A stretch of DNA of 14,839 nucleotides from Gamarada debralockiae. Lineage: Eukaryota > Ascomycota > Leotiomycetes > Helotiales > Hyphodiscaceae. The first letter of the stretch is position 1, and each line of letters starts with the position of its first letter. A program made the translations under genes and the position numbers. The stretch spans positions 1-14,839 of the forward strand of contig NXFV01000468.1 of the NCBI GenBank assembly GCA_002803225.1, given 5' to 3'. Of the stretch, positions 1 to 9,100 are shown one piece after another. The notes beneath the pieces are model-generated. The model worked only from the letters and a program-made list of their open reading frames with translations, was not told the DNA's origin and searched no databases.

Positions 1-560
1 ACAATTTCAGTACCTCTGGAATGGGGCTATGCAAACTTTGCTTTTGTGGTTGGAGGGCTTCTTGGTCTAGAAACGGCGGGCCCATCTTCAGACTGGATCG
101 CTGATCGCGCAATTCAACGTAATGATGGTATCAGAGAGGCCGAAACGTGTCTCCCAGCTCTTATTCCCTACGGAGTCTTTACTGTACTTGGTGCGATTAT
201 TGGCACACTCCGATACCAGCGACTATGGCTTTGGGGAGTTATCCTCGTCGTTGGGTTGGCATGACAGGCCTGGCCGTTACGACAATTCCCACAATTGCCG
301 TCGTTTACGCCATCGATTCCTAGAAGCCTATCAATGGTGAGATAATGGTGGTGGCCACTGTTTTGAAGAATACTGGTGAATTTGCAATGAGTTACTGGGT
401 ATCCCCTTTGGCGGCGAAGGATGGTTTGTTGACTCCGGGTATGGTAGAATTTGCGCTTATAATTGGGCCTGTCGTCAGGGTTCTTCCATTGTATGTCTGG
501 GGAAGGAAGCAGAGGAGATTTACGACACAGTCAAACTTGCACAGATTGGAAGAGCTGTAA
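1..560 (+). pseudogene. MFS transporter, decayed 3' end
   Basis: C-terminal part of a major facilitator superfamily permease of the fungal drug/solute:H+ antiporter kind; the 5' part lies outside the window. Frame 1 reads WGYANFAFVVGGLLGLETAG and NDGIREAE up to a TGA at 262-264. The protein then continues in frame 3 from about 258 (GMTGLAVTTIPTIAVVYAID), hits a TAG at 321-323 where relatives have Tyr (IDSYKP), and runs on through NGEIMVVATVLKNTGEF to a terminal RRFTTQSNLHRLEEL at the TAA of 558-560. So there is one frameshift and one nonsense codon. The gap between frames is far too short to be an intron. The nonsense change would be a transversion, so this is ordinary decay and not RIP. Position beside two aromatic-acid catabolic genes suggests it once imported the substrate; that is inference. 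Assembly error is the alternative. Confidence 0.78.
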
Positions 561-1010
561 AGCTACTGCGGTTGCAATGAGTGCTAGAAAAAGCTAGTTA
601 ATGAAAAGGGATTCAAATGAATGACTGCTATGTCTTTTATCTCATCAGCGACGTTCCAAGCTTTGTGTCGTGAAGGACTTTCTTTATCTTCCAGTTCACC
701 GAAGTCCCCCGGTTTTCCTTCGCACTCCTTCCCATCTTTCCGGGATCGAAGAGTTATTGGTTTGCTGGGTCATCAGCTCCTCAGTCCTACCGAGTGATAT
801 GAAATTCGGCGACGCTGGTCTTGAGCAGTGAAATGCTTTTAGCTTTGAGCGACTCCTGTCGCTCACTCACGATGTTCACGTTTTTCTCTGGATGCGTCGG
901 CCTGCACTGGTTGAGTATGCATCTCTAGCATTCTGTGAATATAGTATAATTTGCTTCTATCATGAACCGAGGATGCGTTCCGCAGATTTAGCTCTAATTG
1001 CCAAGGTTTA
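561..1010. other. intergenic, convergent 3' ends
   Basis: Separates the decayed transporter (+) from the monooxygenase (-), so both 3' ends face into it. No credible coding frame was found; the short frame starting at 892 overlaps the monooxygenase end and resembles nothing. The one clear structure is GAGCGACTCCTGTCGCTC at 847-864, a perfect 7-bp inverted repeat around TCCT. It could fold in either 3' transcript, but no role can be assigned. Confidence 0.6.
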
Positions 1011-2601
1011 CTACAATGAGGACTTGTTGCGATTCACGGGTCTTGCCGACAACTTCTTCCACTCGTCTTCGACTTCTCTCTCAGCATCATATCCATATGC
1101 CCACCACTGTGTGACTGGGTCACTCCATTGATTAGCACTCCAAGAGAAGCTTTTACCTTCTACCTCGGGTCTCATGGACTCATCTCTCAGGATCTGTTCA
1201 GGACCATCAGGAAAATGCCACAGCTTTCCATTCAGAAGGCTCGCCCCCTGCATCTGACCAGAACGCTTGATTCTCACTGTCTCAAAGACCTTGAGGGCGG
1301 CTGGCATATCCTCGGCCCTCTCGACGAGCGAAAGCACTGCAGCTAGGGCAGCTCCATCTTCTACAGCCATAGCTGCTCCTTGAGACATGTATGGTACCAT
1401 GGCATGTGCTGCATCTCCCATGATTAACACTTTGTTGCTAGGTGCGACCCATCGCGGAAGCGGCTTGCCGCTGAGCAGAGGCCACTTGATTGTCTTGTCT
1501 ATCATGGCGATGATCTTGGTAAGGCGTGGGTCCCAATCCGTAAAATACCCTTGCATATCTTTGACTGCATTTTCCGACTTCCAGGTTGAAGGGTCAGACA
1601 TATCGACATGAGACAGAACCATGTTGAAAGACTCGCCGGCTGCAATGGTATAGGTCATCACATGCCGATCCTCACCTATCCAGATGTTTAGAGAAGGCTT
1701 CTCCAGGAGCCAGGAGATTTCCGGATCATTTTTAATCTGAGAAGCTTCCACGGTGGCACGGTATGCAGCAAAGCCAGTCTTTTCGGGTGGAAGATCGGTG
1801 CCTCCAAGAACCAACTTCCTAGCGACAGACTTTACCCCTATGCTCCTGTCAGCACTTTGAAGAGCACGGCTAAGACGGGGACTTACCATCTGCAGCGACA
1901 ATGAGATCAGCGCGTAGAGTTTCGCCGTTAGCTAACTCGACACTTGGTGCCTCCATGTCATAGCTATCGACTCTGCTAGCAACTCTGACACATACGCCTA
2001 ACTCCAACGCTCTGCGATGTAGAGCATCGTGAAAGTGGGCTCTATGTATGACATAGTATGGCCCATGGAAGTTCTCTCGGAATTGGGGGACCAGTTTTGT
2101 ATAACCAATCACTTTGCCATCAAGCCAACGGCGAAAGCTCATGCCATCTGGTTCCACAACTGCAGGTTTGAGGAATGGTTGAAGCCCCCAGGAATTCAAA
2201 AGACGTGATGAATTCGAAGGAATCTGTATCCCAGCGCCAACCTTGTTGCTGTCAGTTTCCCAGGAACTCACATCTTGAATTTGATAGCCTACCTCTCCAA
2301 GCTGATTGGCTTGCTCCAGGACTGTGATAGTATGACCACGTCTTGCTAGCGCAATCGCACATGCTAGACCCGCCAGCCCTCCACCGACTATGATGACTTG
2401 CAGCTTCAATTTGGCTTGCAACGATGGAGAATCAGAATCATCTTTTCGGCCATCCGAATTCAAGTTCTGTAGGAAATGCAATGATCGCGTAGGATGATTT
2501 GGTGCTTGTGTGGGTTCGGCCGCTTTCTTGGCACAGTTGACTCGGACATCGGTGTTATTGTTGTTCTGTGTTTCCAGGGAGGTTTCAAAAGCTGGTGCCA
2601 T
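1011..2601 (-). CDS. FAD-dependent aromatic acid monooxygenase
   Basis: Class A flavoprotein hydroxylase of the salicylate / 3-hydroxybenzoate hydroxylase group, using FAD, NAD(P)H and O2. Exons on the minus strand are 2601-2293, 2241-1887 and 1837-1011, giving 496 residues. Intron 1 (51 bp, GTAGGC...AAG, with CTGAC inside) is in frame and interrupts EVGAGIQIP. Intron 2 (49 bp, GTAAGT...CATAG, with CTGAC) interrupts AADGVKS. Visible motifs are the FAD-binding GxGxxG (VGGGLAGL, residues 72-79) ending at Glu96, the DG motif (AADGVKSVAR, about 220-227) and GDAAHAMVPYMSQGA (362-376). The C-terminus NQWSDPVTQWWAYGYDAE is typical of the group. There is an unusual N-terminal extension of about 67 residues. 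The ATG at 2601 has A at -3; an upstream start at 2726 with a further 50-bp intron is possible and would give 521 residues. The gentisate dioxygenase next door favours gentisate as product, hence 3-hydroxybenzoate 6-hydroxylase or a salicylate 5-hydroxylating enzyme over catechol formation. Substrate is not readable from sequence. Confidence 0.9.
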
Positions 2602-3182
2602 AGTCACAAACTGGAACTTTGCGATGCTGCAAACTTGTAATGGTGAACTTTCCTTAGAGGAGCCATTCAAACATACTCCCGGTAATGTAAGGGATTTCCT
2701 GGAGCGGGCGCGGAAAGAGCAGACATTTTGATTTTAGCTGCAGTGTGCTAATCATTCGCACATGCACGTCGCGAAGTGCCGAATTCCGAATGCATTGCTA
2801 CATACAGTGCATAATCACTCGGACGTGTGATGTATGAGGCTGTTTCGCTATGCTCTCAAGACGATCAGTATGGCTACATATCCGATCTTGCCCCGTGGGT
2901 TGTATTCCGGATTCTTTTCCCGCTCTACCCCCGAGTGGGCATGCTTAGGCAACACTCGCGTACAACGGCCCCACATCTGCAACGAAAACGACGATCCTGC
3001 TGCCGATCTGGTCAGCCAAAGGGTTGGAGGCAACTGAACGCTGACAACCACTAATGAGTAGAAGCCTCTGGATGTATATCAAACAGTCTTGGCCTTCAAG
3101 ACACAGATATTCTAACTCACTTTAGTTGCATGCACGAGACATTTATCAAAACAATTGTCATCAACTTATTCACAGTTAAACC
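2602..3182. promoter_or_regulatory. divergent promoter, monooxygenase / dioxygenase
   Basis: 581 bp between the start codons of two divergently transcribed catabolic genes, so it most likely holds both promoters. Things that can be seen: CCGAATTCCG at 2779-2788, which on the minus strand is two direct CGG triplets four bases apart around an EcoRI-like core and could suit a Zn2Cys6 regulator; CCCCAC at 2969-2974, a match to the CreA-type SYGGRG consensus on the minus strand; a TATA-like GTATATCAAA about 110 bp before the dioxygenase ATG. Two short minus-strand upstream ORFs (2726-2667 and 2666-2604) precede the monooxygenase start. The binding-site readings are guesses from consensus only. Confidence 0.6.
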
Positions 3183-4298
3183 ATGGCGACAGTGACAACA
3201 ACCAGCACCAAACTACCAATGGCTGAACACGCTCCCGAAGATGCCACCAAAGTCCTTCTGGCAAATCTTGAAAGTCATCATACAAAACCGCTTTGGGCCC
3301 AGATGAGCAGGCTCAACCCACCCCTACCGAATCCTACCGCAATTCCACACGTTTGGAAATATGATGAGATTCGGCCGCTTCTCTTGCGTGCAGGAGAGCT
3401 GATCACAGAGAAGCAAGCTGAGAGGCGCGTTGCAATGCTGGTGAACCCAACTCGGGGTAAGTCCTGAACCACAATTCTTTGTATACTTAGGTTAACATTG
3501 CTTGAAGTTGCTCCATATACAACCGATACCGTTTATGCTGGCCTCCAGTTGGTTATGCCAAAGGAAACTGCACCCGCACATCGTCACACCGCCTTTGCCA
3601 TGCGCTTCATCATTGAAGGAAATGGTGGCTTTACAGCCGTTCATGGCCGTCGTATCAAGATGAACCGCGGCGATGTGATTCTAACTCCTACCTGGAACTG
3701 GCACGATCATGGGAAAGACGGTTCAGGCCCCATGATCTGGCTCGACGGACTCGATTTACCTAATTTCGTTCACTATCCGGTTCATTTCGTTGAACATTAC
3801 AAGGACGCACGGTACCCGGCTGAGGATGTGGACACATCTGCATCCCCAATTGTGTTTCCATGGTCAAGAATGAAAGCGGCGCTGGATGCAGTAGAGGGAG
3901 ACTGGGCAATGAAGCCGTATTTGAAAGCCAACCAAACGGACGGTAAGTTGCAACTTGCAAGGATAGTGAGTCCCATGCTCACACTCATAGTTTCTCGTAC
4001 ACTGGGAGGGCTTGCAGAGCGCTTAGACGCCGGCAAGAGCTCACCCGCTGTTCTTGAGACAGCATCTTCTGTTTATCATGTCGTTGAAGGTTCAGGCCAC
4101 ACCGTGATCGATGGAAAGAATTACGCGTGGAAGGAGGGCGACACCTTTTGCGTACCTACATGGCATAGATATCACCATTTCGCAAATGAAGGGGAGACTG
4201 TTTATTTGTATAGATTTGATGATAAGCCTATGTTGAAGGCATTGGGGTTCTATAGAGTGGAGGGGCAAAGTGACGACAGCTTGGTCACTCTACAATAG
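3183..4298 (+). CDS. gentisate 1,2-dioxygenase (cupin)
   Basis: Non-haem Fe(II) ring-cleavage dioxygenase that opens gentisate (2,5-dihydroxybenzoate) to maleylpyruvate; probably cytosolic. Exons are 3183-3456, 3508-3942 and 3991-4298, giving 338 residues, the usual size for the family. Intron 1 (51 bp) has donor GTAAGT, branch TTAAC and acceptor GAAG. Intron 2 (48 bp) has GTAAGT, CTCAC and CATAG, is a multiple of three and lacks a stop. The N-terminal cupin carries APAHRHTAFAMRF and TPTWNWHDHG, placing the expected metal ligands at His116, His118 and His157. The second, non-metal cupin shows VYHVVEGSGHTVIDG, EGDTFCVPTW and the family ending DKPMLKALGFYRVEG. The start ATG has a good context (AAACCATGG). 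The gene looks intact. It is divergent from the monooxygenase, consistent with joint induction by an aromatic acid. A related cupin such as hydroxynaphthoate dioxygenase is possible but less likely. Confidence 0.95.
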
Positions 4299-4424
4299 AT
4301 TAGGATATGTTTGTGGTGTAATAGGAATTGATCGTTCATATGATACTTCGGCTTATACGTAGGTTTTTGGGTGGTGGGTGAAGTAGGAGGTCAGATGACT
4401 TGGAGCGAACATAGAAATGAATCA

Positions 4425-4430
4425 AATAAA
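4425..4430 (+). terminator. candidate polyadenylation signal
   Basis: AATAAA about 127 bp after the gentisate dioxygenase stop codon, in an AT-rich stretch. The distance is reasonable for a fungal 3' UTR. Fungal signals are degenerate, so this is only the best visible candidate. Confidence 0.35.
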
Positions 4431-5955
4431 GCTAATAATACAAGTAATGAATGTCGTGATCGTATATGTATGTCTAATAAGAATAAACTGTGTTCCCCCT
4501 TTATACCCCAAATGCGTACGTCCCTATATCTAATCACCTAAGAAGCCTAACCCCAGTAGGTAGGTCGCAGGAAGTCCCTTACATACGATAGTCACATGAT
4601 CATACCTCTCATCTGACCAGATATCTCCGCTACTTTAGCTGGTTCGATAACAGCTGCACAGAAACGGTAGGTTTTCAATAGAATATACCCAGATGATCTC
4701 GATAAGTCTTCGGAACATATCTGCCTATAGGCAGGCGGGGATATAAGGCATGTCCCGGATGATTTTAAGCCTGCTACTCTAATAGTCACTCACCTAAAGA
4801 GTGGTCTAATAACAGTTTTGTGGATGACGAAACTTAAATCAAGAACACTTTCCCTCTCTTAAGGCCTTATTATTGGACTTCGGAAGTTTTCTCTTAACTT
4901 GGAATTGCAAATTAGGTGGCTTTTCCTTTGATTTAGCATACCTAAGTAAACATGCAACCAAGTATTTTGAATGGCGACAGAATCGATCCCATAGATAAGG
5001 AGGAGGGGAACCCCTTTTTATTGGTTATGCATAGAATATTAAGCGAGTCTGACCAAAAAGCTGTCTTTTCGGCCGGCTGAAAAAGGAGTAGTAATAAGGG
5101 CTATGGATGTGGGCAAGGAGGTTGAGAAGAAGCCGGGGAGGGGTTTTGGGAGTTCCCGCAGAGCCTAACTTTATGCGGCCAACCAAAACCACGCACGTGT
5201 ATTAGTTAAAGGGTGCCACCCAACTCTCTCGAAGACTGGTTATTTAAGTAAGCCAGTGGAAAAATTCCCGCATGTAAGCCTCTACGAAAGGGGAGAGGTC
5301 GCAACCTATATATAGATAAGGCGCTTACTAGGCCGGCTCGCAGCGGTTTGAGAACAGCCTATCCATTATTATAACTTCGATGCAATTAGCTATTATATTG
5401 CTGACTACGCGGCTGGTCAGCTAGAGACTTAATGTGGCGGGAAGGGGTCCCTCATACTCAAGGGAAAGCGACGCTGGGCCGTGCCCGCGCCTTGCCCAAT
5501 GCAGGCTTGCCGTCTCATCTTTTACTACATAAAAAAATTTAGAATTTAGCTTAAATATCATATAAAGAGGAAATACCAGCTAGTAATAACACCTTACAAT
5601 CAAAACTACTTTAAAAGCAATTCTTTTCTATAACTATTAATCATATCTAAATTAAGCTCTTCTTATATAATCTGTACAAGTTACTCATATCAAATCTGTT
5701 CAGATGACCTTTCCTAGTGTTATGCAATCAATCGTACAGCACGCAGGAGGCTTCTGTACGAACCTAGCTTGCATCGGAGAGCTGGAAGATGCCCCTTCTG
5801 GCCACGAAGCAACCTCTATGCCCGGTTTCTTTGGAATGGCGTTGGATAGCGGCTAGATACGCTCGGTTGAACATTAAGAATTAATTTACCACCCTCCAAG
5901 AACAGATCCGCCTCTAACTGGTAAAATGTCTTTGAGGATGATTGAGTGGATTTTT

Positions 5956-6000
5956 GATATATACATATATATATATACGGCCGTGTCACGCCGTGGCACA
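5956..6000 (+). promoter_or_regulatory. TA tract and GTGNCAC direct repeat
   Basis: An alternating TA-rich tract (5956-5977) is followed at once by two 10-bp direct repeats, CCGTGTCACG and CCGTGGCACA (5981-6000). Each contains a near-palindromic GTGNCAC core, and they sit one helical turn apart. The block ends 122 bp before the ATG of the caspase-like gene, so it may be its core promoter with an operator-like site. The function is inferred from position only. Confidence 0.4.
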
Positions 6001-6122
6001 CCATATTTAGTCTGCTCACGCGAACCCCTATCCCATTAAGAAGCTCGAACTACGACATATCTAGCAGACAGAACCCATCCAATCTCATTCCTCGAGAGAA
6101 AAAGACAAGCCAGCTTCCAACC

Positions 6123-9100
6123 ATGCCTGGCAACAAGTGGGCACTTCTGATAGGCATTAATACGTACTTAAAGGGGGACACGACAAGGTTTGACATCCGC
6201 GGCCTCCCTATCGACTATGACCCGCTGCGAGGCTGCGTCTTGGATATTCTGCAGGTCGAACAACATCTTATCGGCAACATGGGAGTGGCAAAGTCTCGCG
6301 TCAAAAAACTGATAACGCCGTCAAGGGATGGCGAGCTCCCCGTCGAACGCAGTGAGCCGTCGGACGACATCCCAACATACTCCAACATCATTAATTCTCT
6401 AAATTGGATCCTCGAAGCTGCAGAGGCCGGGGATTTGGTCTATGTGCATTACTCGGGATACGGAGCACAAGCTACAACGGTGTTCCCCACGTTGAAGGGA
6501 GAATCGAGTCTCGACGAGGCGCTCGTTCCGACTGACATCAATGCCGGCGGGAAATACCTGCGAGACATCGAAATGGCCTTGTGGCTGAAGAAGATGGTGG
6601 CAAAGGGCCTGATCGTGACGGTGGTCCTGGATAGCTGTCATTCTAGGAGTGCCGCTCGAGGCTCGGGGCAAGTTACCTTCCGCGGAATCCCACAGACATA
6701 TAAGTCGACCACGGCAGACGTCCTTTCACCAAACTATATGGCGCGCCTGGCTTCGCACGGCATTGGGATGGCCGAAATTCACAAGAGCAGCCTGGTGAAG
6801 GATAACTGGCTTCTTGAACCCCAGGGCTACACGCTACTTGCGGCATGCCTTCCCTGTCAATCAGCGCGGGAATACGAAGGGAACGATGGGAAGCATCACG
6901 GCGCCTTGACTTACTGGCTCCTCGACACGCTTCGAAAGGCTCCTCTGGTGGCGGCGTCTACAAAGACGCTGTATCGACGTGTGTGTTTCAAGGTTCAGAG
7001 CCTCCTTACCGACCAGACACCTGTCATTGGCGGCACGACCTACCGCGCCTTCTTCGGCACCGACGTCCTCCCTGCAGTCCTTAATGTCGTCGTTCTAAAA
7101 GTCGATCATACTCCTCCAAGTGAGGGTCAAGAGCTAGAGCTCGCGGGCGGAGCGCTGCATGGTGTTTGCAGAGGTTCTGAATACGGCATCTTCTCTATCA
7201 CAGCTGGTACTGGCTCTTCACCCATGCTAGCCAAGGTCGAAGTGAAGGAAGTGCTTCCGCTAGCCTCGAAGGCGACACTGACCAAGCTGATCGATGCCGA
7301 CAAGGTCGAGCCTGGATGCAGGGCTGTTCTTCTTAACATACCTGACGACCAGCAATTCCTGGTCGGGCTTTCATCGACCTTGGACACTGAGGTGGCCGCG
7401 AGGTTCCGCAGAGTCTGGGCGGAGCACCCCACCAAGGATATGGCTTGGCTGCAGCTGGTCGCGGAGGAGGACACCCGCCTCCTCACCTTCCGCGTCGCCA
7501 TCAATCAGTCCGGGGAATTTGAGATCCAGGACGGAGACGGCGTGTTGCTGCCCAACATTGTTCCGCCGCTGAACCCGCTGGTTACCAAAAACCACCATTC
7601 GGTGGAAAAGCTCATCTACAGGCTCAAACACCTGGCTTTGTTCAACATGATTAAGCATTTGGAGAATCTCGAGGGGACTTCGGCCATCCGCGGCGCGCTC
7701 TTGCTCGATGTGCTGGGAAGGTCCCAGGACGGAACTGAGAATCCATGGGCTTCGAACCTGGCGCCAGTGGAGGAGCGCGAGAGTATGTTCGTAGCTCGGC
7801 ACCAAGACACACTGCTTGTGCGCATCAAGAACCTCTCAAAGAAACCGGTCAACTTTACCATCTTTAACCTCGAGCCGCTCTTCGGAATCACACAGATCTA
7901 TCCCGGTCATAGAGACTTTTACACGCTGGATCAAGATGAAGAACGGCTGATTCCAATGGTCATGACGTTTCCACAAGCTCTGGGAACATCTCAATTTTGC
8001 GTGGACACTTTAAAGGTCTTTGTGTCCCCGCAACCGATGTCGCTGGACATGTTGGAGCTTCCCGACCTCTATGTGGCAGAAGCCAATGGCGTAGAGGATA
8101 GCTCCGGGTCCACCGACCGGCTGCAGTTCTTACTGAAGAATTTTATCTCGCCGCAGCGAGACGGCCGGGTCCAGCTTATTAACGAGTGGGGAACTGAGGA
8201 AATTACCATACGCACGTTTCATGAAGGGGCAAAGAAGGAGGTGATGGACGAGTTGTCCAGCGAGTCAATTCGACAAACAATACAAGCCACGCAACGCAGA
8301 AACTTGTTCATGTTCGAACTCCACTGTAGGGTGTCTTGGGAAATTCAGCAATTCTGCGCCAGCGAACTCTCCGACGCAAACGAACTACCCAGAGTCGTCA
8401 CATTGACCGGCACCCCAGAACAGGCGCAAGCGGATTCTTGCGAAGATTTCGTCCAGAAGGTATGGGGAACAAGAAGCCTTTTGGATTGGCTCGTGAGAGC
8501 GCTTAATGGTCACTACGAATGTAAGGCAAATAGTAAATGGTATTTCACCAGTTCGTTCTAACTCTCACTAGCCTGTAAACTCTACAAGAGAACGAGTGTC
8601 ACAATCCAGCAATTCGGAGCCAAGGAAATTAAAGATAGCAAATATCTAGAGCAGCCAAATGTCATTGTGAAGGGCCCGCTTGACGAAGTTGTCCGAGTAA
8701 TTCAACAGTTGGCATGGTTTGCCGCAGTCTTTAGGCCGCGAACCAAAGACGTCGTGACTATGTCAACGGCGATCTTCCGCAAATCTGAGGAGGACGGTTA
8801 CCGCGACTTCGAAATTGTGCCTCGGACTATCGACTCAAGTACGCCGATGCGAGACATGGGTCATGCTGAGGTGCCACCGACCTGCTGGCATCGGCTGTTC
8901 CATGGCACGGTTTTGGCATACGGTTTCCCAATTTCACTGCGTGCTGCGGGAAAAGGAGTTCAAATACCATTCGATCTTATGGTTGGTCTCGCAGCTATCA
9001 ACATTGCACTACAACGAGACAGTGAAGGAACCGTCCTTATTGGTCACTCCGTAAAGTTATACGCGTCAGACCGTCTCGGCGATTACGGATTGCAATGGCA

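Larger units (their letters stand above)
4299..6122. other. 1.8-kb intergenic, no gene seen
   Basis: No frame longer than about 70 codons and none resembling a known protein. The first 250 bp should be the 3' UTR and flank of the dioxygenase. A perfect 14-bp palindrome, CTGCCTATAGGCAG, lies at 4721-4734. From about 5000 to 5540 base composition is patchy (GC-rich blocks such as CGGCCGGCT and GCCCGCGCC between A+T-rich blocks), as in old transposon debris, but I find no terminal repeats or coding remnant to prove that. From 5525 to 5700 the sequence is strongly AT-rich. The last 170 bp are probably promoter and 5' leader of the large caspase-like gene. Confidence 0.6.

Noticed and set aside
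2602..2670. Monooxygenase start at 2670
   Set aside because: The codon there is TTG, not ATG; eukaryotic initiation at TTG is unlikely. The ATG at 2601 or the spliced start at 2726 are better.
5000..5540. DNA transposon or rDNA fragment in the intergenic region
   Set aside because: Composition is patchy, but I found no terminal inverted repeats, target duplication or coding remnant and no recognisable rRNA sequence.
7371..7805. 144-codon minus-strand frame inside the caspase-like gene
   Set aside because: It lies opposite a conserved coding exon and has no recognisable protein features; a shadow frame of GC-rich coding DNA.
8521..8666. Two separate genes (6123-8561 and 8667-10325)
   Set aside because: A 51-bp intron with good donor, CTAAC branch and CACTAG acceptor joins both frames in phase, and the exon junction falls inside one conserved module.
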